Assembly: GCA_902789415.1 (NCBI GenBank)
Contig: CADAOD010000018.1
Span: forward strand, 1 to 64,000
Direction: 5' to 3'
DNA from: an uncultured Prevotellaceae bacterium
Lineage (GTDB): Bacteria; Bacteroidota; Bacteroidia; Bacteroidales; Bacteroidaceae
Length of the DNA: 64,000 nt
The notes below the pieces were generated by a model. The model was not told where the DNA came from. It worked only from the letters and a program-made list of their open reading frames with translations, and searched no databases. The translations under genes and the position numbers were made by a program. The first letter of the stretch is position 1. Each line of letters opens with the position of its first letter. Positions 1 through 8,236 of the stretch are shown one piece after another.

Positions 1-1764
1 AGCCTTGTCGTCGCCGTTACCAGCCACGTACTTATCGATGAATGCCTGGCGCTGCTGCTCGGTGTAGCAGTACTCTGAGGTCTTCTTATAAGTACACTTG
101 TAGAGTGGTGGGGTAGCGATGTAAAGGTGACCGCCCTGGATAACCTGTGGCATGAAGCGATAGAAGAGTGTCATAATCAGTGTGTCGATGTGAGAACCAT
201 CGACGTCGGCGTCGGTCATGATGATAATCTTATCGTAACGCAGCTTGTCGATATTGGCATCCTTAGAGTCTTCGCCGTCAACGCCGAAGCGTACGCCGAT
301 ACTCTGAATGATGTTCATCACCGACTCGGCCTCGAACACACGGTGCCACTGTACCTTCTCTACGTTTAGAATCTTACCACGCAGAGGCAGGATGGCCTGG
401 AAGTGACGGTCGCGGCCCTGCTTGGCTGAACCACCGGCCGAGTCTCCCTCGACGAGGAATATCTCGCACTCCTTTGGATCCTTGTTAGAACAGTCGGCCA
501 GTTTACCAGGCAGACCACCACCAGTCATAGGATTCTTGCGCTGTACGCTCTCACGAGCCTTACGGGCTGCAATACGTGCTGTAGCGGCCAGAATTACCTT
601 CTCGCAGATGGTATGAGCCTCTTTGGGGTGTTCCTCCAGATAGTTGGTCATTGCCTCGCCTACGGCCTTCTGTACAGCTCCGTTTACCTCGCTGTTACCC
701 AGCTTAGTCTTGGTCTGACCCTCGAACTGAGGCTCGGCTACCTTAACAGAGATGATAGCTGTGAGACCCTCGCGGAAGTCGTCCTGAGCCACCTCGATCT
801 TGGCCTTCTCAATCTGCTTGCGCAGCTGATCGTCCTCGTCGGCATACTTCTTGAGTGCACGAGCCAGAGCGATGCGGAAACCAGTAAGATGGGTACCACC
901 CTCGATGGTGTTGATATTATTAACGTAAGAGTGGATATTTTCTGAATAATCGCTGTTATAGAGCAGGGCTACCTCGATGGGCACACCATCCTTCTCAGTC
1001 TTCAGGCAGATAGGATCGCCGATGATTGAGGTGCGGTGACGATCGACGTAGCGAACGAACTCCTTGAGTCCCTCCTTGGCGTGGAATACCTCGGGCTGAC
1101 GGAGGTTGCCCTCCTCATCAGGACGCAAGTCGGTAAGAGTGATGGTGATACCGGCATTCAGATAAGCCAACTCGCGCATACGCTTAGCGATGATATCGTA
1201 CTTGAATTCGGTAGTAGTGAAAATGCTGCCGTCGGGCCAGAACTGCTGGCGGGTACCGGTCTTATCGGTGTCGCCTACAATCTTAACGTCGTAGAGGGGC
1301 TTACCCTTCTCGTACTCCTGCTGGTAGATATGACCGTTACGGAATACCTGCGACTTCATGTGGGTAGAGAGGGCGTTTACACAGCTTACACCTACACCGT
1401 GCAGACCACCTGATACCTTGTATGAGCCCTTATCGAACTTACCACCAGCGTGGAGTACTGTCATAACCACCTCGAGGGCGCTCTTGTGCATCTTCTCGTG
1501 CTCATCTACAGGGATACCACGACCGTTATCCTGAACGGTGATAGAGTTGTCCTCGTTGATGGTTACCTCGATGTGGGTACAGTAGCCAGCCATGGCCTCG
1601 TCGATAGAGTTATCAACGGTTTCGTTCACCAGATGGTGAAGACCCTTTTCGCTGATGTCGCCAATGTACATAGCAGGACGCTTACGTACGGCTTCCAAAC
1701 CCTCGAGTACCTGAATGTTACTCGCGGAGTAGTTTTGTTCTTGGTTCAGTTGTTCTTCTGTCAT
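1..1764 (-). CDS. gyrB: DNA gyrase subunit B (partial, C-terminus beyond window)
   Basis: ATPase subunit of DNA gyrase, which introduces negative supercoils. 588 residues are visible from the start codon at 1764; the rest lies left of position 1. The N-terminal GHKL ATPase region shows NETVDNSIDEAMAG and the DNGRGIPVDEHEK motif. The TOPRIM domain begins with EGDSAGG (E439) and has the DADVDG metal triad (D518, D520, D522). The start MTEEQLNQEQNYSASNIQVL precedes the conserved QVLEGLEAVRKRPAMYIG segment. It has its own TAnnTTTG promoter and a palindrome upstream, and a terminator separates it from rpsT. ParE (topoisomerase IV) is the alternative; the motifs and length fit GyrB better, but the C-terminus is needed for certainty. 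Confidence 0.95.
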   Translation of the reverse strand, partial: MTEEQLNQEQNYSASNIQVLEGLEAVRKRPAMYIGDISEKGLHHLVNETVDNSIDEAMAGYCTHIEVTINEDNSITVQDNGRGIPVDEHEKMHKSALEVVMTVLHAGGKFDKGSYKVSGGLHGVGVSCVNALSTHMKSQVFRNGHIYQQEYEKGKPLYDVKIVGDTDKTGTRQQFWPDGSIFTTTEFKYDIIAKRMRELAYLNAGITITLTDLRPDEEGNLRQPEVFHAKEGLKEFVRYVDRHRTSIIGDPICLKTEKDGVPIEVALLYNSDYSENIHSYVNNINTIEGGTHLTGFRIALARALKKYADEDDQLRKQIEKAKIEVAQDDFREGLTAIISVKVAEPQFEGQTKTKLGNSEVNGAVQKAVGEAMTNYLEEHPKEAHTICEKVILAATARIAARKARESVQRKNPMTGGGLPGKLADCSNKDPKECEIFLVEGDSAGGSAKQGRDRHFQAILPLRGKILNVEKVQWHRVFEAESVMNIIQSIGVRFGVDGEDSKDANIDKLRYDKIIIMTDADVDGSHIDTLIMTLFYRFMPQVIQGGHLYIATPPLYKCTYKKTSEYCYTEQQRQAFIDKYVAGNGDDKA

Positions 1765-1813
1765 TATTTTAATTATTCAATTTTTCGATTCTCGAAATTT
1801 ATCATTTTGGTTG

Positions 1814-1854
1814 CAAAGGTACTAAAAAAAGTTCAGATAAACGTAGTTTATCTG
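1814..1854 (-). promoter_or_regulatory. gyrB promoter with palindromic putative operator
   Basis: On the minus strand TACCTTTG (1821 to 1814) matches the Bacteroidetes -7 box TAnnTTTG, about 50 nt before the gyrB ATG. No TTTG -33 element lies at the ideal distance. Instead a perfect 9+3+9 palindrome, CAGATAAAC-gta-GTTTATCTG, occupies 1834-1854 over the expected -33 region. Its position suggests a regulator binding site; no regulator is identified. Confidence 0.6.
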
Positions 1855-1861
1855 CTAAAAA

Positions 1862-1902
1862 ACTGAAAAAAGAAAGCCGCAACCCTCTTGGGGCTACGGC
1901 TT
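1862..1902 (-). terminator. Rho-independent terminator after rpsT
   Basis: On the minus strand AAGCCG (1902-1897) pairs with CGGCTT (1879-1874), with an inner GCCCC/GGG pairing. The stem is followed by a T-rich run (TTTCTTTTTT). It lies 22 nt downstream of the rpsT stop codon. Confidence 0.8.
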
Positions 1903-1923
1903 GTACTTATTGTTGGGTAAATA

Positions 1924-2178
1924 TTATCCCAGCTTGTTAACGTGCAGTGCAAGGCTTGACTTCAGGTTTGCGGCCTTGTTCTTGTGGATTACGTTGGTCT
2001 TAGCCAGCTTGTCCAGCAGCTTCTGTACCTTGGGGAACAGAGCTACAGCCTCTTCCTTGTTTGTTGTTGCACGGAGCTTGCGAACTGCGTTACGCATTGT
2101 CTTTGCGTAGTAGTGATTGTGAAGTGCTCTTTTCTTCTCCTGACGGATTCTCTTCACTGATGACTTGTGATTTGCCAT
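1924..2178 (-). CDS. rpsT: 30S ribosomal protein S20
   Basis: Small-subunit ribosomal protein that binds 16S rRNA near helices 9 and 44. The 84-residue, Lys/Arg-rich, mostly helical protein starts [21 protein letters not shown], the standard S20 N-terminus, and is full length. It sits 155 nt downstream of tRNA-Glu on the same strand with no clear TAnnTTTG box of its own in between. It may therefore be co-transcribed with the tRNA and released by processing. A strong terminator follows. Identification rests on the conserved N-terminal block and length; alternatives are unlikely. Confidence 0.97.
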   Translation of the reverse strand: MANHKSSVKRIRQEKKRALHNHYYAKTMRNAVRKLRATTNKEEAVALFPKVQKLLDKLAKTNVIHKNKAANLKSSLALHVNKLG

Positions 2179-2219
2179 GTTTTTTGAATGAAAATTAAAT
2201 TGTTAATATAAAGCTTATG

Positions 2220-2333
2220 GGTCTTACGTCGTTATGGCTGCCCTGGGCGGGTTTTTACAAACCCTCCGCCACCTTATCCCATCCCTGAGGGGCTGGTAGC
2301 ACATGGCTGTGCAGATGACAGATTTAAATTTTG
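2220..2333 (-). other. GC-rich structured spacer between tRNA-Glu and rpsT
   Basis: About 114 nt, clearly more GC-rich than the flanking AT-rich leader. On the minus strand it contains a hairpin with GGGTTT pairing to AAACCC near 2245-2265 and a GCCCCTCAGGG fold near 2285-2295. It forms the 3' trailer of the tRNA transcript and the possible 5' leader of rpsT. No known RNA family is recognised. A 67-codon frame crosses it but also runs through the tRNA, so it is not treated as coding. Confidence 0.4.
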
Positions 2334-2405
2334 TAGTCCCTAGGAGAGTCGAACTCCTCTTTAGAGAATGAAAATCTCTCGTCCTAACCGATAGACGAAG
2401 GGACC
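2334..2405 (-). tRNA. tRNA-Glu (UUC)
   Basis: A 72-nt cloverleaf read on the minus strand. The acceptor arms GGTCCCT/AGGGACT pair with a G1-U72 wobble. The D arm, anticodon stem AGAGA/TCTCT with loop TTTTCAT (anticodon TTC), and T arm AGGAG-TTCGACT-CTCCT are all intact. The discriminator is A and no CCA is encoded. Confidence 0.97.
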
Positions 2406-2424
2406 ATCGCGTAAAATGCGGGTG

Positions 2425-2456
2425 CAAAGGTACTACTATTTTTCGGTTCTACCAAA
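2425..2456 (-). promoter_or_regulatory. Promoter of tRNA-Glu, ideal Bacteroidetes consensus
   Basis: On the minus strand TTTG (2456-2453), exactly 20 nt of spacer, then TACCTTTG (2432-2425). Initiation would fall near 2418, about 13 nt before the mature tRNA 5' end. Confidence 0.85.
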
Positions 2457-2495
2457 TTTTTTTAGTAAAAAATAACATTTTACGAATAAATTTCG

Positions 2496-2503
2496 TACCT
2501 TTG
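2496..2503 (+). promoter_or_regulatory. recO promoter, probably giving a leaderless mRNA
   Basis: TACCTTTG at 2496-2503 matches the -7 box. Only 6 nt separate it from the ATG at 2510, so transcription should begin at or next to the start codon. No clear -33 TTTG is visible. Confidence 0.65.
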
Positions 2504-2509
2504 CACCGT

Positions 2510-3235
2510 ATGTTGACGAAAACTCAGGCTATTGTGCTGCATGCTATCAAATATGGTGAAACCCGGTTGATAGTAGATATGTTTACCAAAGTGTTTGGTA
2601 GGCAGGCGTTTATTGTGAGCATACCCAAAACACCCAAAGGTAAGGTTAAAAAACAGTTCTTCCAGCCACTAACCATCTTGGAAATAGAAACTGATATACG
2701 GCCCAAACTGCAGTTGCAGAAACTGCACGATGTACGGTTGGCTGCACCTTTTGCGTCGATACCTTTTGAGCCCGATAAGTTGGCTATTGCGCTGTTTGTG
2801 GCTGAATTTCTGTATTATGCGCTACGATCGGAGCAGCGTAACGAGTTGCTATACGATTATCTGGAACATAGCATTATGTGGTTGGACGGACAGCAGGAGC
2901 GGTTTGCCAACTTCCATCTGGTGTTCTTGTTGAGGCTGACACGATTTTTAGGTTTCTACCCGAACCTTGACGATTACAAAGATGGCGATTATTTTGACTT
3001 GCGAGAGAGTGTGTTTATGCAAGTACCGCCTGTGCATCGCGACTTTCTGCATCCTGAAGAGGCACAGAAAGTACAGTTGATGATGCGTATGGATTTCCCA
3101 ACGATGCACCTGTTCCGTATGTCGCACCAGGAACGTAACCGATTGTTAGAGGTATCGCTAAAATATTATCGACTCCATCTGCCGGATTTCCCAGAGATGA
3201 AGTCGATAGAAGTATTGCAAGCCTTATATCAATAA
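2510..3235 (+). CDS. recO: DNA repair protein RecO
   Basis: Recombination mediator that anneals ssDNA and, with RecR, loads RecA at gaps (RecFOR pathway). The 241-residue protein has an N-terminal OB-fold region (MLTKTQAIVLHAIKYGETRL), a central segment with KTPKGKVKKQFFQPLTILEIE, and a helical C-terminal domain including LVFLLRLTRFLGFYP. That layout is usual for Bacteroidetes RecO. I chose ATG 2510 over the upstream TTG at 2501 because the conserved N-terminus begins there and the promoter box overlaps the upstream option. It converges on ftsZ with only 9 bp between the stop codons and no visible terminator. Confidence 0.92.
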   Translation: MLTKTQAIVLHAIKYGETRLIVDMFTKVFGRQAFIVSIPKTPKGKVKKQFFQPLTILEIETDIRPKLQLQKLHDVRLAAPFASIPFEPDKLAIALFVAEFLYYALRSEQRNELLYDYLEHSIMWLDGQQERFANFHLVFLLRLTRFLGFYPNLDDYKDGDYFDLRESVFMQVPPVHRDFLHPEEAQKVQLMMRMDFPTMHLFRMSHQERNRLLEVSLKYYRLHLPDFPEMKSIEVLQALYQ

Positions 3236-3244
3236 GGTGCTGAT

Positions 3245-4585
3245 TTACATAAACTTAATAGTACCCTGGATAGGTTCCTGTGTATCCTGGCTGGGCTCGT
3301 CGATGTTTACAATATCATCAACATTGCTGGCCTGCGAGTTGATGCTATCCAGAATCTCGCGGGTACGCTTGTAGGTTGGTGTCTGCTCAACGGCTGAGAT
3401 AACGTCGTCGTTATCCAGATCCTCAGGACGGAACAGGTAGATGTTAGGACGACGCTTGTAGCGCTTGGTAGCACCCTCGCCACCATAGTAACGGTTACGA
3501 CGGTCCTGGCGCTCGGCAGCTTTCTCCTGCTCGGCTGCAATGCGGTTGATGTCCTCCTGAGAATGCTTCTTCAGGTGACCGTTCATACCATCTACATTCT
3601 CGATGCCGAAACCGGTGGCCAGGATAGTAACCTTAACCTTTTTTCCAAGCTCAAGGTCGGTTGCCAATCCCCACTTAATCTCGAAGTCGTTGCCAAACTT
3701 GGCCATGAAGTCGTTTACATCGTTCATCTCCTCCATCATGAGTGATGACTGACCATCCTTAGAACCGGCAAACGAGATAGAAAGCAGAATCTTCTTAGAG
3801 TTGAAGATGTCGTTATCGTTAAGCAGCGGTGAGTTGAGGGCATCCTCGATAGCCTTCTTTACACGACCTTCGCCCTCGCCGTAACCTGTACTCATGATTG
3901 CTACACCACCATCCTTCAGTACGGTCTTTACATCGTTGAAGTCGAGGTTGATGAGTCCGTGGACGGTGATAATCTCGGCGATTGATTTGGCAGCAACACT
4001 CAGTGTGTCGTCGGCCTTACCAAAGGCGTCGAGCACCGACAGCTCTGGATATATCTCACGCAGGCGCTCGTTGTTGATAACCAGCAGGGCATCTACATGT
4101 TTCGACATCTCCTCGACACCGTCGAGAGCCTGGTCGATCTTGCGGTCGCCCTCAAAGCGGAAGGGGATGGTAACGATACCTACGGTAAGGATACCCAATT
4201 CCTTAGATACGCGGGCGATAACAGGGGCTGCACCAGTACCAGTACCACCACCCATGCCTGCGGTGATGAATGCCATGCGGGTGCCGTCGCTCAGCATGGT
4301 GCGGATATCGTCGATGCTCTCTTCGGCAGCCTGACGAGCCTTCTCGGGCTTGTTACCTGCACCAAGACCTTCCTTACCCAACTGGAGATGTACGGGTACA
4401 GGAGAATCGTTAAGTGCCTGGTTATCGGTGTTGCAAAGCACGAATGTTACATCGTGGATGCCTTCGCGATACATGTGGTTAACAGCATTGCCACCACCAC
4501 CGCCAACACCAATCACTTTGATAATGCTGTGCTCCTTCTCCGGTGCTCCGAAGTCCAGGATATCTATATTCATATTGTTCTCCAT
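3245..4585 (-). CDS. ftsZ: Cell division protein FtsZ
   Basis: Tubulin-like GTPase that forms the cytokinetic Z ring. The 446-residue protein carries GVGGGGGNAVNHM near residue 26, the tubulin signature GGGTGTG at 112-118, and the T7 loop NLDFNDVKTVL. The C-terminal linker is long, basic (NRYYGGEGATKRYKRRP) and then acidic (RPEDLDNDDVISAVE). The extreme C-terminus reads GTIKFM rather than the widespread IPxFLR-type peptide. The block IYLFRPEDLDNDDVI may be the real partner-binding segment; that is inference. It is the last gene of the dcw run, 15 nt after ftsA, and has no clear separate promoter. Confidence 0.98.
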   Translation of the reverse strand: MENNMNIDILDFGAPEKEHSIIKVIGVGGGGGNAVNHMYREGIHDVTFVLCNTDNQALNDSPVPVHLQLGKEGLGAGNKPEKARQAAEESIDDIRTMLSDGTRMAFITAGMGGGTGTGAAPVIARVSKELGILTVGIVTIPFRFEGDRKIDQALDGVEEMSKHVDALLVINNERLREIYPELSVLDAFGKADDTLSVAAKSIAEIITVHGLINLDFNDVKTVLKDGGVAIMSTGYGEGEGRVKKAIEDALNSPLLNDNDIFNSKKILLSISFAGSKDGQSSLMMEEMNDVNDFMAKFGNDFEIKWGLATDLELGKKVKVTILATGFGIENVDGMNGHLKKHSQEDINRIAAEQEKAAERQDRRNRYYGGEGATKRYKRRPNIYLFRPEDLDNDDVISAVEQTPTYKRTREILDSINSQASNVDDIVNIDEPSQDTQEPIQGTIKFM

Positions 4586-4600
4586 AATTCTTCTTCGTTT

Positions 4601-6055
4601 TTAATCTTCTTCTTCAACAATCTTCTTTCCAAAGTTCAAGAGTCCTTTCTTGAACTTGTTCCAGGTGCTGTTCTCCTTGCGGATGCGGGCCTCTTCCTCC
4701 TGCTGACGGCGCTCCTCTTCCTGGCGTGCACGCTCTTCCTCCTCCTGCTGGCGGCGGCGTTCCTCCTCTGCCTTCTGTTTTTCGGCCTCAGTGCGGATAA
4801 CACCTGCTGGCAGATCGGTTGTCTGACGAGCTGGGCGCTGGTCGTTAGTAGGATGAACTGTTGTCTTATTAAACTCTGGGAACAAATTGCCGTTTGGATC
4901 GAAGACATCGCCAGCGCAGTTAATGTCGCCCTTGGCCAGCAGACCTAATACGGTGTTCATTGTGCCGTTGTGGGCCTTGATGTCGTCGTTGGTAGACTGA
5001 ATGGTCTGTGATACAAACTTGGCAATACGAATCTTGTCTACATGGGTGTGATTCATAAATGCCTTCTCGATATTCTTCATGTTTGAGCCACCACCGGTTA
5101 GGATGATACCGCCTAACAGCTTGTCGTAATACTCAGATGGTATCTGGTACCATACGTTCTCGATAATCTCCTCTAAACGGCCCTCGACAATCTCGATAAA
5201 CTTGCGGCTCTCAACCTGACGGTCAGGATCGATTGAGTATTTAAGATCGTTGTCGATCTCGTTATTGTCGGTATAAGCCGAACCATACTTCAGTTTCATC
5301 TTTTCGGCATCGCTCTCTTCCATTTGGAGGGTGGCGATATCCTTAGTGATATTATTGCTGCCCAGAGGGATGACAGCCAAGTGGCGTAGGATATTCTTTG
5401 AATATACAGATACGGTAGTAGTATCAGCACCCAGATCGACAAGGGCACAGCCAGAGCGTTTCTCAACTTCGGTAAGCACGCTGTCGGCAAGTGCCAATGG
5501 GGCGAGATACATCTCGGCTACGTTGATGCCGGCAGTCTCGAAACACTTGTTCAGGTTACGATAGAATGCCTTACGCTCCAAAATGTTCAGGAAATGCCCT
5601 TCGAGATGGGTGGCCTGAATGCCTACAGGGTCCAGCTGGAACTGGGTGCCCACCTTGTATTCCTGTACGGCAGCATCGAGAATCTCTTGGTCTTGGTAGG
5701 TCATGTTACGGTTGGCGTCCATCAGTTCAATCACCATGTCTTGAGTGATGATGGTTTCGCCGGGCAGATCCTTGGTGACTACATTCTTGACGCTGCGGAT
5801 TGATTGACCGCCAACGCCAACATATACCTGTGTGATCTGTGTCTTGAGCTGAGTTTCCAGTTTCTTGATAATACTGGTAAGGCATTGTGCAGTTTTATCG
5901 ATGTTATAAACCACACCTTTGCGGATAAACGACGAAGAGTTCTCCTTAACAACAGCCAATACATGGATGCTGCCGTCGAGATTCTTCTGTCCCGCGATTC
6001 CGGTTACTTTGGACGAACCGAGTTCAATTGCTACAATAAAATCCTTTGCTGCCAT
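4601..6055 (-). CDS. ftsA: Cell division protein FtsA
   Basis: Actin-like ATPase that anchors FtsZ to the inner membrane. The 484 residues start MAAKDFIVAIELGSSKVTGIAG, with the phosphate-1 motif. An in-frame ATG 12 nt upstream (6067) overlaps the ftsQ stop and is less likely. The SHS2 1C region, the phosphate-2 block LVDLGADTTTVSVYS and the adenosine motif GGIILTGGGSNMKNIE are present. Before the C-terminus lies a stretch of about 40 residues of almost only E, R, Q, K and A, likely a charged single helix or coiled coil. It leads to an amphipathic tail, WNKFKKGLLNFGKKIVEEE, likely the membrane-targeting helix. That insertion is longer than in the E. coli protein. Confidence 0.96.
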   Translation of the reverse strand: MAAKDFIVAIELGSSKVTGIAGQKNLDGSIHVLAVVKENSSSFIRKGVVYNIDKTAQCLTSIIKKLETQLKTQITQVYVGVGGQSIRSVKNVVTKDLPGETIITQDMVIELMDANRNMTYQDQEILDAAVQEYKVGTQFQLDPVGIQATHLEGHFLNILERKAFYRNLNKCFETAGINVAEMYLAPLALADSVLTEVEKRSGCALVDLGADTTTVSVYSKNILRHLAVIPLGSNNITKDIATLQMEESDAEKMKLKYGSAYTDNNEIDNDLKYSIDPDRQVESRKFIEIVEGRLEEIIENVWYQIPSEYYDKLLGGIILTGGGSNMKNIEKAFMNHTHVDKIRIAKFVSQTIQSTNDDIKAHNGTMNTVLGLLAKGDINCAGDVFDPNGNLFPEFNKTTVHPTNDQRPARQTTDLPAGVIRTEAEKQKAEEERRRQQEEEERARQEEERRQQEEEARIRKENSTWNKFKKGLLNFGKKIVEEED

Positions 6056-6059
6056 ATTT

Positions 6060-6815
6060 TTAATCACTATTCACTTTTTTACATATAATTTGGTTGCTGA
6101 ACTCTACATTAACATAGCTATACTTGTTCCAACCGGCCTTGTTCAGTCCGTATATGTAGAACTTACGCAGGCGTTCGAGCTTGCTGTCGATGTTTGTGGG
6201 CGAACCTAGATATACGATATGGTCGCCAACACGTGGAACCATCTCGAGAGTGCCGTTGGGCAGTACGTTGAGCTGTACAGCCTGGTTGCGCCAGAAACTA
6301 TCGCTTACAATCTGGTTGGCTACCTTCGACAAGGCTTTCTGGGCGTATTTTTTGCTGATGCGTCCTGTGGCTATCAGAATATCGGTGGCATAACCTGCTT
6401 CGGGCATGATGTTTCCATGATGGTCGAGGTAGTAGTTCTCGCCATTCTCGGCCATGATGCGGATAACAGGTATGCGCTGCTTGATACTGATGCACACATG
6501 CCCGCTCAGTGTTTTGTAGCACTCTGCCTTCTCAACAAACGGGCTCTTAAGCAGTGTCTCCTCCATCTTGCGTGGCGAGATGGAGTTCATGGGCTGCGAG
6601 AGTGGGTATAGCTGATGCTGTGTGAGCAACTTTTTGACTTCGACTGGATTCAAGAAACCCTCCATCGACTCTTGTTCGATGTCGATGTTCACCTCGGTGC
6701 ATGCCTTGGCCATGGCTTCGTCGGGGCTGTTGAAAGCGGTGACGGCCAGTATTAAGTAGATGCCAACGGCTGCGTTGCAGGCTACCAGGAGGAGTTGTTT
6801 CCAGTTGAATGACAT
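6060..6815 (-). CDS. ftsQ: Cell division protein FtsQ (DivIB family)
   Basis: Bitopic divisome protein that links early and late division proteins. 251 residues: a short cytoplasmic start (MSFNWKQ), one membrane segment (LLLVACNAAVGIYLILAV), then a POTRA-like and beta domain in the periplasm (LLKSPFVEKAECYKTLSGHV, RIPVIRIMAENGENYYLDHHG). Sequence conservation in this family is low; the call rests on topology, the POTRA-like block and the position between murC and ftsA. It ends 4 nt before the chosen ftsA start. Confidence 0.9.
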   Translation of the reverse strand: MSFNWKQLLLVACNAAVGIYLILAVTAFNSPDEAMAKACTEVNIDIEQESMEGFLNPVEVKKLLTQHQLYPLSQPMNSISPRKMEETLLKSPFVEKAECYKTLSGHVCISIKQRIPVIRIMAENGENYYLDHHGNIMPEAGYATDILIATGRISKKYAQKALSKVANQIVSDSFWRNQAVQLNVLPNGTLEMVPRVGDHIVYLGSPTNIDSKLERLRKFYIYGLNKAGWNKYSYVNVEFSNQIICKKVNSD

Positions 6816-6844
6816 TTATATTTTACTATTTGACAAATTGCTAT

Positions 6845-8227
6845 TTATTTGCTCATTTTACTATTGAGCAATTTTGTGATTTGGGGCACCTGGTTATCCA
6901 GGTCGCCGGCGCCAAGCACGATGAGAACCTCAAAATCGTGGTTCTTAATGTAGTCGAGTACATCGGCTTTCTTTATCATCTCCTTCTTTACACCAGGCTT
7001 CAGGTTGTCGTAGATGAGCTGCGAGGTAACGCCTTCGATAGGTAATTCGCGGGCAGGGTATATCTCGGTCAGTATCACCTCGTCGAGCTGACTCAGAGCA
7101 TCTGCGAAATCCTTGTAGAAATCACGGGTGCGAGTGTACAGGTGGGGCTGGAAGATAGCGGTAATATGCTTGTTCTTATACAGCTCGCGGATACTTTTGG
7201 CGCTCTGGTAGATTTCTTTGGGATGGTGAGCGTAATCGCTCAGGAAAACCAACTCGTTGGTCTTAATTTTAAAGTCGAAACGACGATCTACACCACTATA
7301 GGTCTGCATGCCGTACTTCAGCTCTTCAGCTGTACAACCGTTGAGTTGTGCCATGGCCATTGCGGCAATACCATTCTCGATATTGATTGGTATGGGCTGA
7401 CCTAACTGTACGTTCTTAACGCTCTCGATGGGTGAAATAAAATCGAAGGTAATCTCACCGTTATCAATGCGGATATTCTCGGCGTGGAAATCGCCTTCGG
7501 TCAGGCTGTAGTCGTAGATGCGAACACCGTTCTGTACGTTTTGTTTCATCTCCAGATTGCGATGGATAATCAGAGCACCGTCTGGCTGGATGAGCTCGGT
7601 GTAATGACGGAAACTCTCCAGATAAGCTTCTTTGGTGCCATAGATGTCCAGGTGATCGGGATCGGTAGATGTGATAACGCTCATCCAAGGGCGCAGCCAG
7701 TGGAAAGAGCGGTCAAACTCATCGGCCTCGATAACTACGAAGTCGGAATCTGACAGGATATAGTTGGTGCCGTAGTTCTTGGAGATACCACCCAAGAAGG
7801 CATTACAGTCGAGATGACTCTGGTGCATGATGTGGGCACACATGGTAGAAGTGGTTGTCTTACCATGAGTACCAGCTACGCACAATCCTTTGTGGCTTTG
7901 AGTGAGGGTGCCAAGAACCTGTGCACGCTTCTGGATCTCGAAGCCATTCTCGCGGAAATAAACTAACTCTTTGTGGTCGGCAGGGATGGCTGGGGTATAG
8001 ATAACCAGGCACGACTCCTTTTTCTTGCATACATGGGGAATCTCATCGACACTTTCATGGTAATGGATAAGCATGCCCTCTGTTTCGAGCTGCTTTGTCA
8101 GGTCGGACGGGGTCTTGTCGTAACCGGCAACCACCAATCCTTTCTTAATAAAGTAACGGGCGATGGCACTCATACCGATGCCACCAGCACCTACAAAATA
8201 TACTGCTTTTATATCTTTTAATTCCAT
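6845..8227 (-). CDS. murC: UDP-N-acetylmuramate--L-alanine ligase
   Basis: Cytoplasmic Mur ligase that adds L-Ala to UDP-MurNAc, the first peptide step of peptidoglycan precursor synthesis. The 460-residue protein has the Rossmann-like UDP-binding start VYFVGAGGIGMSAIARYF, the ATP loop CVAGTHGKTTTSTM near residue 117, EADEFDRSFHWLRP in the central domain, and DYAHHPKEIYQS in the C-terminal ligase domain. Full length for the family. It lies 9 nt after murG and 29 nt before ftsQ, on one continuous strand. Confidence 0.97.
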   Translation of the reverse strand: MELKDIKAVYFVGAGGIGMSAIARYFIKKGLVVAGYDKTPSDLTKQLETEGMLIHYHESVDEIPHVCKKKESCLVIYTPAIPADHKELVYFRENGFEIQKRAQVLGTLTQSHKGLCVAGTHGKTTTSTMCAHIMHQSHLDCNAFLGGISKNYGTNYILSDSDFVVIEADEFDRSFHWLRPWMSVITSTDPDHLDIYGTKEAYLESFRHYTELIQPDGALIIHRNLEMKQNVQNGVRIYDYSLTEGDFHAENIRIDNGEITFDFISPIESVKNVQLGQPIPINIENGIAAMAMAQLNGCTAEELKYGMQTYSGVDRRFDFKIKTNELVFLSDYAHHPKEIYQSAKSIRELYKNKHITAIFQPHLYTRTRDFYKDFADALSQLDEVILTEIYPARELPIEGVTSQLIYDNLKPGVKKEMIKKADVLDYIKNHDFEVLIVLGAGDLDNQVPQITKLLNSKMSK

Positions 8228-8236
8228 AATTCTTCT

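Noticed and set aside
2224-2427. 67-codon minus-strand frame across the tRNA-Glu gene
   Set aside because: It runs through the whole tRNA and its promoter, so the first half cannot be a real protein. The GC-rich part is kept as a structured spacer.
4097-4948. 283-codon plus-strand frame opposite ftsZ and ftsA
   Set aside because: It is antisense to two clear genes, shows no family motif, and its leucine/serine bias is what the opposite strand of such genes gives.
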